The translations under genes were made by a program, and so were the position numbers. From Lachnospiraceae bacterium (GTDB lineage: Bacteria; Bacillota; Clostridia; Lachnospirales; Lachnospiraceae), in the NCBI GenBank assembly GCA_003446735.1, contig DMCJ01000229.1:1-5408 (forward strand): 5,408 nt of DNA, in the 5' to 3' direction. Shown here piece after piece: positions 1-5,408 of this stretch. Below the pieces are notes generated by a model that saw only the letters and a list, made by a program, of their open reading frames with translations, did no database searches and was not told the DNA's origin. Position 1 is the stretch's first letter. Every line of letters starts with the position of its first letter.

Positions 1-1148
1 ATCGAAGGTATGGCAAGCATGCCCGATCCCGTCAGGTTTTCGGCTATCTGCGGGATGATCATATTGGCTTTGTAAACAGTTATCCTGTCCCCTATACCGA
101 GTTTTAAGTCTTCGATATAGCTTAAGTTATGTAAACTAGCTCTGGATACGGTCGTGCCTTCAAGCTCAACGGGATCAAAGATCGCAACGGGATTGATAAG
201 CCCGGTGCGGCTCGCGCTCCATTCCACATCTCTAAGGACAGTCTCTGCCGTTTCATCCGCCCATTTAAATGCTATCGCATCTCTCGGGAATTTAGCTGTC
301 CTTCCGAGGGATGATGCATATTCCATATCACAGTATATAAGTACGAGGCCGTCGGAAGGAACCTCATATGTTTCTATCTTCTTTGCATATTCCTCTATCG
401 CCTTTATACAATTATCTTTATTTACACGCACATAGGGAACAACCTCGAATCCGTTTTCTTTAAGGAAGATAAACTGATTTTCTCTGTCGCCCTTAAAATC
501 GTGATCGGCTTCAACTAAGGCAAATGCAAAAAGACGGACATTTCTTGCTGCCGTTATCTGATTATTTAACTGTCTTACCGAACCGCTGCAAAGATTCCTC
601 GGATTTTTATATTTGGCATCGGCCTCGGGTATAGCCTCGTTTATCTTCTCAAAATCCTCATATGTTATGACGGCTTCGCCTCTTAAGATGAGCTTTCCCT
701 TATAAGGTATGACTGCCGGTAGATTTACGAAGGTTTTAGCATTGTTTGTAACGACCTCTCCTATCTCTCCGTTCCCTCTTGTCACGGCTTTTATGAGTTT
801 TCCGTCCTCATATGTAAGTACTATGGTAAGTCCGTCCAGTTTCCAGGATAATAAGCCTTCCTTATCATTAAGCCATTCGGCAAGTTCTTCCCTGCTCTTT
901 GTCTTATTTAAGGAAAGCATGGGCTTTTCATGTCTTTCCTTAGGAAGCTCGTCAACCGCGGTAAACCCGACATTTACCGTGGGCGAATCATTTAAGGTTA
1001 TGCCCGTTTCTTCTTCAAGTGCAACAAGTTCATCATAAAGCTTATCATATTCATAATTGCTCATTATCTCGGTATCGGAAGCATAATAAGCCTCAGATGC
1101 TTTATTTAAAAGAGCGACAAGCTCCTTCATTCTTTCTTTCTTATCCAT
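1..1148 (-). CDS. ligA: NAD+-dependent DNA ligase LigA, N-terminal 382 residues (3' end outside window)
   Basis: LigA seals nicks in duplex DNA using NAD+, joining Okazaki fragments and completing repair in the cytoplasm. The visible part holds domain Ia (about residues 1-65; EYDKLYDEL at 33-41), the adenylation domain (about 66-310) and the start of the OB fold. The catalytic lysine is K103 in WKLDG. RGEAV (156-160), NPRNLCSGSVRQLN (182-195), GRTAKFPRD (282-290), AFKWADE with K295 (293-299) and GTTVSRASLHN (331-341) are all conserved. Several canonical positions differ: TRGNG replaces TRGDG (123-127), DGLVLI replaces DGVVIK (266-271), and AYYASD stands where many ligases have YH. This set matches what I recall of Lachnospiraceae LigA, so it is probably a lineage variant and not decay. 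About 280-290 residues (rest of the OB fold, zinc finger, HhH and BRCT domains) would lie beyond the left edge. The ATG overlaps the end of rluF by 8 bases and has a GAGG Shine-Dalgarno six bases upstream. Confidence 0.96.
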   Translation of the reverse strand, partial: MDKKERMKELVALLNKASEAYYASDTEIMSNYEYDKLYDELVALEEETGITLNDSPTVNVGFTAVDELPKERHEKPMLSLNKTKSREELAEWLNDKEGLLSWKLDGLTIVLTYEDGKLIKAVTRGNGEIGEVVTNNAKTFVNLPAVIPYKGKLILRGEAVITYEDFEKINEAIPEADAKYKNPRNLCSGSVRQLNNQITAARNVRLFAFALVEADHDFKGDRENQFIFLKENGFEVVPYVRVNKDNCIKAIEEYAKKIETYEVPSDGLVLIYCDMEYASSLGRTAKFPRDAIAFKWADETAETVLRDVEWSASRTGLINPVAIFDPVELEGTTVSRASLHNLSYIEDLKLGIGDRITVYKANMIIPQIAENLTGSGMLAIPS

Positions 1149-1893
1149 TATCCGCCTCGTTTACAAGTTCATATAGATCAGTAAGTTCATCGCCCTTTAA
1201 TACTCTGTATTTACCGGGCTTAAGTCCGTCTAAAGTGATGTTTGCCACTCTTACACGCTTAAGGGAAAACACTTCTTCTCCGAGTGCCTGACACATTCTC
1301 CTTATCTGTCTGTTAAGTCCCTGCGTAAGTATTATCCTGAATGTATATTTTCCGGTTTTTTCGGTAAAACATTGTCTCGTGGTTTTTTCTATCTCGGGAA
1401 GGAAAACGCCCTCTCCCATCTTACGTATGAAATCTTCGGTGACTTCCTCCTTAAGCTTAACTATATATTCCTTTTCATGCGCATTTTTAGCCCGCATGAG
1501 TTTATCGGTAAGATCGCCGTCATTAGTCATAAGAAGGAGGCCTTCACTGTCTTTATCGAGTCTTCCGGCATAAAAAAGCCTGGCCGGATGATCGATCTCG
1601 TTTACTACAAGTCTTTTTGCATGCCTGTCTTTTGAGGAACAGATGACTCCGACGGGTTTATAATAGGCTATGACCACCCTTTCGTCCCTGCCTTTTATTT
1701 CCCTGCCGCTTACAAAGACTCTGTCACCTTCAAAGACTCTTTCCCCGGCCCGGGCCGTTTTCCCGTTAAGGGTCACAAGACCTTTATCTATATGAGAATC
1801 CGCTTCCCTTCTTGAGCATAAGCCGGAATCGGCGATGTATTTATTTATCCTTATGCCGTCCTTTCCGGCGTCCCTTGCTTTATCTTCTTTCAT
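1141..1893 (-). CDS. rluF: 23S rRNA pseudouridine synthase, RsuA/RluB/E/F family, RluF type (250 aa)
   Basis: This enzyme isomerises a specific uridine to pseudouridine in 23S rRNA. E. coli RluF acts at U2604 and can also modify tRNA-Tyr. An S4 RNA-binding domain spans about residues 14-62 (IRINKYIADSGLCSRREAD). The catalytic domain follows, with GRLDKDSEG at 110-118, whose D113 is the expected catalytic aspartate, then LLLMTNDGDL, HEKEYIV (139-145) and GLNRQIRRM (192-200). The segments around LMRAKNAHEKEY and LTQGLNRQIRRMCQ resemble RluF more than RluB, RluE or RsuA, but site specificity cannot be proved from sequence. The length is ordinary for a compact S4-plus-catalytic-domain enzyme and nothing appears broken. 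Its ATG overlaps the transporter stop as ATGA. No convincing Shine-Dalgarno precedes it, so translation probably depends on re-initiation after the transporter gene. Its own stop lies inside the ligA start region. Confidence 0.93.
   Translation of the reverse strand: MKEDKARDAGKDGIRINKYIADSGLCSRREADSHIDKGLVTLNGKTARAGERVFEGDRVFVSGREIKGRDERVVIAYYKPVGVICSSKDRHAKRLVVNEIDHPARLFYAGRLDKDSEGLLLMTNDGDLTDKLMRAKNAHEKEYIVKLKEEVTEDFIRKMGEGVFLPEIEKTTRQCFTEKTGKYTFRIILTQGLNRQIRRMCQALGEEVFSLKRVRVANITLDGLKPGKYRVLKGDELTDLYELVNEADNG
1155..1158 (-). promoter_or_regulatory. Shine-Dalgarno site of ligA inside the rluF 3' end
   Basis: Read on the minus strand, GAGG lies six bases before the ligA ATG at 1148. It sits inside the last codons of rluF, which supports the chosen ligA start and suggests ribosomes finishing rluF can reload directly. 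Confidence 0.6.
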
Positions 1894-3701
1894 AATACTA
1901 TAGTCATCACATTAAGTCCGAGCACGTTATTTGACTGTACGCTCTTTAGATATTTCCGAAGGATCACAAGCTCGTTCTCAACGGACTGCTCTCCGAATAT
2001 CTTTTTCTTTTCCATGGAATCAAGCGGCTCGCAGTCGTTCTTTATCCTTATCGTAAGATCATCGTTTTTATATATGATCCTTATATCCACAGAATGGATC
2101 TTTTCATCATTAAAGCCGTACTTTACTATCTTTTCCGAACAGCCACGGACACAGGTCTCTGCTACTTTGGCGCGCTCCGCCGATATCCCTCTTTTTTCAC
2201 AGAAATAAGGAATGTATCCCGTATATTTATCGATATCTCCCTCTTCATTTATGGTGATATCCACCCTGTTTTCCTTCCCGACACCGAAATCATCCGGCAT
2301 GGTAAGAAGCTCCTCCATATTTCCGGGGATACCCCTGTTCTTTATAACAGTATAAACGAAGATACAAAGGAGCACAAATATACCGCTTAAGATCATCGAA
2401 ACAAACGTGCCCATCGCTCCGAACGAGGGCGATAACAGCATCGCAAAGATCATCACGCCGCCCACTCCGTCGATACCGGAAAGGATGTTGACTATCTTCA
2501 TCCTCTGCGCACTCTGATAATAATTTACCATGACGGCAAATACCGTGGAAAGCGGCATGGTAAGCGGGTATAACCTGAATGCCCACTTTGTAAGGAAAAA
2601 TACGTTTGATGTCGTATCGGAAAAAAACAGCCTTGCAAGCGGATAGGAAAAGATGATAAATACCGCCGAAACGATGCTGGCAGCTATGAGCCCTTTTATC
2701 AGTGCCGTCTTCATGATAAGAACTATGCCCGATCTGTCCTCTTCCCCGATATATACGCTCGTAAGTATCGTCGTAGCCACCCCGACTCCGCTCGTAACGG
2801 CAAACAAAAGGCTTCCGCAGGCAAAGACACTGGAAAGCGCCGCCACTCCATCGGTACCTGAGTAATGAAGCAGGATATCATTTAAAAAAAAGCCCCTTAT
2901 GGCAAGGCAGAACTCCACGACGGCACCGGGCGCTCCGGTAATTAAGATCTCACTAAGCAGTTTAAAGTCAAGCGATCTGAAAGAAGCCCTTATCACGGCT
3001 TTTTTCGAAAAATACCATATGCCGGGGACAAGGAAAAATACTATATAGCTTAAGGACGTAGCAAGTCCAAGCCCGAAATAGCTTTTCTTAAGGAAGCATA
3101 CAAAAAACAGATCGCCGAAGATGTTTACGGTCATCATTAAGATGACGCCTGCAAATGCCCTTTTTTCCTGCTTTTCCATCTGAAGGAATGACAAAAACTG
3201 TATGCCTAGCATATGAAACGGTATGCCGATGGATATACCTCTTATATAAGCCGACAGATTTCCTATATCCGAGCTGCTCTTTTTTAAAAATATGGAAAGA
3301 TTATCAGGGAATATAAATGTAAGGATCGAAAAAGACACTGAAATGCAAAGGACAAAAAACAGATCCAGCGAAAAGATCGATCCTGTCTTTTCTATCTGAT
3401 TTTTCCCTAAGAATTTACCGCACAGGATCTGCGTCCCGCTTAAAAGGACGATATTTATCGTCTGAACGACACGGATGACCGGAAGATAAAGCCCCACTAC
3501 CAGCATGGCTTCTTTTCCTATGAAATTACTTGCGATAGCTCCATCTATAAGAGAATTAAGTCCCGTGATCGCAACTAAGACCATCTGTACGGGCAGAAGT
3601 CTTAAAAAGACTCTGGTGATCATCCTTCCGTTACAGATCGGGCCTTTTATATATGAATATTTACTAAGATTATACTTTCGGAACAGTTCTCTCTCATTCA
3701 T
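1890..3701 (-). CDS. MATE-family transporter with C-terminal GHKL/anti-sigma-like domain (603 aa)
   Basis: Residues about 28-455 form a MATE (MOP superfamily) transporter, a family that exports drugs or metabolites by Na+ or H+ antiport. About twelve hydrophobic segments can be traced. The first repeat carries typical signatures (SLIDGAIASNFIGKEAM, 50-66; CGKFLGKNQ, 94-102). After a linker (456-485), residues about 486-603 are soluble. They resemble the RsbW/SpoIIAB-type HATPase domain seen fused to MATE proteins in Lachnospiraceae: a helix around 507-530 (AKVAETCVRGCSEKIVKYGF), strand HSVDIRIIY, then DLTIRIKNDCEPLD (548-561). The N-box Glu/Asn pair and the glycines of the DxGxG box are not evident, so nucleotide binding is doubtful. 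Substrate and role of the tail are unknown. The ATG at 3701 is the first usable start, though no Shine-Dalgarno is seen. It is the first gene of the unit with rluF and ligA and is divergent from the propeller gene. Confidence 0.88.
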   Translation of the reverse strand: MNERELFRKYNLSKYSYIKGPICNGRMITRVFLRLLPVQMVLVAITGLNSLIDGAIASNFIGKEAMLVVGLYLPVIRVVQTINIVLLSGTQILCGKFLGKNQIEKTGSIFSLDLFFVLCISVSFSILTFIFPDNLSIFLKKSSSDIGNLSAYIRGISIGIPFHMLGIQFLSFLQMEKQEKRAFAGVILMMTVNIFGDLFFVCFLKKSYFGLGLATSLSYIVFFLVPGIWYFSKKAVIRASFRSLDFKLLSEILITGAPGAVVEFCLAIRGFFLNDILLHYSGTDGVAALSSVFACGSLLFAVTSGVGVATTILTSVYIGEEDRSGIVLIMKTALIKGLIAASIVSAVFIIFSYPLARLFFSDTTSNVFFLTKWAFRLYPLTMPLSTVFAVMVNYYQSAQRMKIVNILSGIDGVGGVMIFAMLLSPSFGAMGTFVSMILSGIFVLLCIFVYTVIKNRGIPGNMEELLTMPDDFGVGKENRVDITINEEGDIDKYTGYIPYFCEKRGISAERAKVAETCVRGCSEKIVKYGFNDEKIHSVDIRIIYKNDDLTIRIKNDCEPLDSMEKKKIFGEQSVENELVILRKYLKSVQSNNVLGLNVMTIVL

Positions 3702-3725
3702 ATATCAATAATAACACAAATATGC

Positions 3726-3735
3726 ACAATATTGT
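3726..3735. repeat. perfect 10-bp palindrome in the divergent control region
   Basis: ACAATATTGT is its own reverse complement, and the symmetry stops at the flanking bases. It overlaps both candidate promoters, so it could be part of an operator, but short AT-rich palindromes arise easily by chance. Confidence 0.35.
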
Positions 3736-3758
3736 ATTTTTTTTATGCTTATGCTAAA
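3731..3758 (-). promoter_or_regulatory. candidate promoter for the transporter-rluF-ligA unit
   Basis: On the minus strand a -10-like TACAAT (3736-3731; five of six bases of TATAAT) follows a weak -35-like TTTAGC (3758-3753) with a 16-base spacer. This would place the transcript start near 3724, giving a leader of about 23 bases without a visible Shine-Dalgarno. It was identified by eye only. Confidence 0.35.
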
Positions 3759-3760
3759 CT
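3732..3760 (+). promoter_or_regulatory. candidate promoter for the propeller-like gene
   Basis: TTGTAT (3732-3737) and TAAACT (3755-3760) are separated by 17 bases and match the -35/-10 consensus at four of six positions each. The transcript would begin near 3767, essentially at the ATG at 3768 and about 40 bases before the alternative ATG at 3807. It occupies nearly the same bases as the minus-strand candidate. Confidence 0.35.
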
Positions 3761-3767
3761 CTATGAC

Positions 3768-4808
3768 ATGGATATCGAACTCAACGAAAGAAGCAGGATC
3801 CCTGACATGCTTAAAATAGCCGGTATGGCCATAGCCGTCATCATCTTACTTTTACTTTTAGTAAGATGTTTTTTCAGATTACCCGTAAGAGACTATTATA
3901 AGTCCTCCCGAAAGGTATTTGAGATACCTGATATAGGTAACGGATACATCGCACAGGGCATATCCTATGACGATTCTTCCGATATGTTCTTTCTTACCGG
4001 ATATATGAAAGATTCCTCAGCTTCTCCTATATATATAGTAAGCCGTGAGGACGGCGCTCTTAAAAAATCGCTTCACTTAAATGACTCCGCCGGCAATCCC
4101 CTTGTCATACACGCAGGTGGTCTTACCGCTCACGGAGATTACATCTATGTCGCCGGGAACTTAGGCGATAATTTATATGTCTTTGATAAGAACGAAGCCT
4201 TAAATGCCGAGGATGGTGCAGGCATAAACTGTCTCGGGACATACAACGTACGCCTGAGCGATAACGACTATGTGGAGATCGCCTTTACGACAGTTTGCGA
4301 CGGAAAGCTCTATATCGGGGAATTCTTCAGACAGGAGAACTACCCCACCCCCTTAAGCCATCATATAACCACACCCGGCGGAGATGAAAATACCGCCCTT
4401 ATGGTCGGCATTCCTTTTTCGACCGATGAAGGCTCGCTCTTCGGACTTTCGGACAAACCCGCGGAGGCCTATTCCATTCCCTCTCTTGCCCAGGGTGCAT
4501 GCTTTAAGGACAATAAGATCTATCTTTCGACCTCATATGCCCTTGCCTTTTCAAATGTCTATGTTTATAACGATATGAAAAAGACAGGGAGTACGATAAA
4601 CGTACTTGATACCGAGGTTCCCCTGTATTTCCTGGATTCCTCGACTCTGTTTAAGACGTTAAAGCTCCCTCCCATGTCAGAGGAGATCGAGATAGTCGGC
4701 GACGAGATGTTCACTCAGTGTGAATCCGCCTCCGATAAATATATCTTTGGAAAGATCACCGGCGGCAAATACATCTACGCCACCAGGATCACCACAGAAG
4801 ACCAATAA
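3768..4808 (+). CDS. membrane-anchored beta-propeller-like protein of unknown function (346 aa)
   Basis: I do not recognise a named family. A short basic/polar N-terminus (1-17) is followed by one strong hydrophobic segment (about 18-36, rich in I, L and V), then RLPVRDYYKSSRK. This fits a signal anchor with the rest outside the membrane; no lipobox is seen. The exposed part shows a recurring blade-like pattern, a Gly or acidic residue and short loop followed by a beta strand. Examples are AQGISYDDSSDMFFLTG (62-78), AGGLTAHGDYIYVAG (116-130), EIAFTTVCDGKLYIGE (170-185), AQGACFKDNKIYLSTS (241-256) and EIEIVGDEMFTQCES (306-320). At least five repeats suggest a YncE/SMP-30-like beta-propeller, perhaps a sensor or binding protein; no catalytic residues can be assigned. 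The ATG at 3768 was chosen because coding-like codons begin there, but no Shine-Dalgarno precedes it. An ATG at 3807 with AGGA eight bases upstream would give 333 aa starting at the hydrophobic segment. It is divergent from the transporter and convergent with gdhA. Confidence 0.82.
   Translation: MDIELNERSRIPDMLKIAGMAIAVIILLLLLVRCFFRLPVRDYYKSSRKVFEIPDIGNGYIAQGISYDDSSDMFFLTGYMKDSSASPIYIVSREDGALKKSLHLNDSAGNPLVIHAGGLTAHGDYIYVAGNLGDNLYVFDKNEALNAEDGAGINCLGTYNVRLSDNDYVEIAFTTVCDGKLYIGEFFRQENYPTPLSHHITTPGGDENTALMVGIPFSTDEGSLFGLSDKPAEAYSIPSLAQGACFKDNKIYLSTSYALAFSNVYVYNDMKKTGSTINVLDTEVPLYFLDSSTLFKTLKLPPMSEEIEIVGDEMFTQCESASDKYIFGKITGGKYIYATRITTEDQ
3795..3798 (+). promoter_or_regulatory. possible Shine-Dalgarno for an alternative start at 3807
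   Basis: AGGA lies eight bases before the ATG at 3807. Together with the candidate promoter at 3732-3760 it would give a conventional leader of about 40 bases. It is the only ribosome-binding-like motif near the start of the propeller gene. Confidence 0.35.
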
Positions 4809-4817
4809 GACCAATAA
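4800..4817 (+). repeat. 9-bp tandem duplication including the stop codon
   Basis: GACCAATAA occurs twice back to back (4800-4808 and 4809-4817), so the gene's final Asp-Gln-stop is repeated in frame. A third CCAATAA lies at 4829-4835. The effect is a second in-frame stop and no change to the protein. Confidence 0.7.
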
Positions 4818-4831
4818 AATAAATAAATCCA

Positions 4832-4867
4832 ATAAAAAATCCCCGCGGAAATTGATGATCCGCGGGG
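4832..4867 (-). terminator. rho-independent terminator of gdhA, between convergent genes
   Basis: CCCCGCGG (4841-4848) and CCGCGGGG (4860-4867) form a perfect 8-bp GC stem with an 11-base loop. On the minus strand it is followed by ATTTTTTATT (4840-4831), a good T-tract, and it starts about 24 bases after the gdhA stop. On the plus strand the stem is followed by TGATCTTTTATCTTTTC, so it may also stop transcripts of the propeller gene, less strongly. Confidence 0.88.
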
Positions 4868-4890
4868 TGATCTTTTATCTTTTCTTATTA

Positions 4891-5408
4891 TCAGCAAACG
4901 CCCTGAGCGATCATGGCCTCAACTACCTTCTTAAAGCCTGCAATGTTGGCACCTGCAACATAGTTGCCTTCCATGCCGTACTCTTTTGCAGCATCATCGA
5001 TATTGTGATAGATACCGACCATGATACCTTTAAGCTTACTGTCAACTTCCTCGAAGCTCCAGGAAAGTCTCTCGGAGTTCTGGCTCATCTCAAGAGCGCT
5101 TGTAGCAACACCGCCTGCGTTAGCAGCCTTACCGCCTACGAAAGGAACATTGTTTGACTGGAAGTACTGGGTAGCTTCGATCGTAGTAGGCATGTTAGCA
5201 CCCTCTGCTACGTACTGAACGCCGTTGGCAACAAGCATCTTTGCATCCTCGATATCAAGCTCGTTCTGTGTAGCACAGGGAAGAGCGATATCTACCTTGT
5301 ACTGCCATACGCCATGCTCGCCGTTCTGCTTTGCATGATACTCAGCTGAAGGCTTTGCAGCTGCATACTCGGTAAGACGTGCGCGCTTAACTTCCTTAAC
5401 TTCCTTAA
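4891..5408 (-). CDS. gdhA: glutamate dehydrogenase, C-terminal 171 residues (5' end outside window)
   Basis: Glutamate dehydrogenase interconverts 2-oxoglutarate plus ammonium and glutamate in the cytoplasm, and bacterial GdhA of this type normally assimilates ammonia with NADPH. The reading frame is open to the right edge, so the start and the catalytic N-terminal domain are missing. What remains is the end of the nucleotide-binding domain and the C-terminal helices. Conserved blocks are VDIALPCATQNEL (visible residues 38-50), VAEGANMPTTIEAT (66-79) and GGKAANAGGVATSALEM (91-107), with NYVAGANIAGF near the end. These closely follow E. coli GdhA, including the MIAQGV-type ending, which supports the hexameric NADP-type enzyme, though coenzyme preference cannot be checked from this part. 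The codon use (GCA, GTT, GTA, AAG) fits a well-expressed gene. A strong terminator follows. The gene is convergent with the propeller gene and probably regulated from its own unseen promoter. Confidence 0.96.
   Translation of the reverse strand, partial: KEVKEVKRARLTEYAAAKPSAEYHAKQNGEHGVWQYKVDIALPCATQNELDIEDAKMLVANGVQYVAEGANMPTTIEATQYFQSNNVPFVGGKAANAGGVATSALEMSQNSERLSWSFEEVDSKLKGIMVGIYHNIDDAAKEYGMEGNYVAGANIAGFKKVVEAMIAQGVC

Noticed and set aside
154..1291. Several plus-strand open frames of 90-109 codons
   Set aside because: They lie antisense to ligA and rluF, whose conserved motifs are clear, and their translations are low-complexity Ser/Leu-rich with no recognisable domain.
2290..2586. 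Minus-strand 98-codon frame inside the transporter gene
   Set aside because: It is an out-of-frame shadow of the MATE coding sequence, with no ribosome site or family signature.
3732..3767. TTG start extending the propeller protein by 12 residues
   Set aside because: It would begin in the -35 candidate, has no ribosome-binding site, and the added codons are AT-rich and unlike the coding region.
4720..5157. Plus-strand 145-codon frame across the terminator and gdhA
   Set aside because: It runs through the end of the propeller gene, the hairpin and the antisense of conserved gdhA motifs, with a low-complexity Asn/Lys stretch at the hairpin.
4891..5238. A short gdhA beginning at the internal Met at 5238
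   Set aside because: The same frame stays open upstream to the window edge and encodes the conserved VDIALPCATQNEL block, so this Met is internal.
5388..5408. Short direct repeat (CTTAACTTC) at the right edge, possible repeat array
   Set aside because: It encodes the Lys-Glu-Val-Lys-Glu-Val-Lys stretch of glutamate dehydrogenase in frame, so it is explained by the protein and has only about two units.
1..5408. tRNA, rRNA, CRISPR, insertion sequence or riboswitch
   Set aside because: I saw no cloverleaf with a CCA end, no regularly spaced repeats, no transposase or terminal inverted repeats, and the only intergenic regions are about 66 and 82 bases, filled by promoter and terminator signals.

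Overview
The window looks like chromosomal DNA from a Lachnospiraceae-type member of the Clostridia. The DNA ligase has the divergent motif set I associate with that family. The MATE-type transporter has a C-terminal anti-sigma-factor-like domain, a fusion I also recall from Lachnospiraceae. Glutamate dehydrogenase, RluF-type pseudouridine synthase and moderately AT-rich codon use are compatible. I would not name a genus. Nothing suggests a mobile element, phage or CRISPR array. Coding density is very high and no stretch over 300 bases lacks a gene.

Left part (1-3701, all minus strand): three genes read leftward as a tightly packed unit. First comes a 603-residue MATE-family membrane protein with a C-terminal GHKL/anti-sigma-like domain. 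Next is a RluF-family 23S rRNA pseudouridine synthase, and then ligA, the NAD+-dependent DNA ligase, which runs off the left edge. The transporter and rluF overlap by 4 bases (ATGA) and rluF and ligA by 8 bases, so co-transcription and translational coupling are likely.

Middle (3702-3767): a short AT-rich divergent control region holds a perfect 10-bp palindrome. Candidate promoters on the two strands occupy nearly the same bases. To its right a plus-strand gene (3768-4808) encodes a membrane-anchored, apparently extracytoplasmic beta-propeller-like protein of unknown function.

Right part (4809-5408): a GC-rich hairpin with a T-tract, oriented as the terminator of the minus-strand gene, separates the propeller gene from the convergent gdhA. 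The C-terminal 171 residues of this glutamate dehydrogenase are present and the rest lies beyond the right edge.

The functions are mostly housekeeping (DNA joining, rRNA modification, ammonia assimilation). The least understood parts are the transporter with its degenerate ATP-binding module and the divergently transcribed propeller protein. I see no convincing evidence of a wholly new system. The best candidates for a second look are that fusion protein, its shared control region with the propeller gene, and the altered active-site motifs of LigA.
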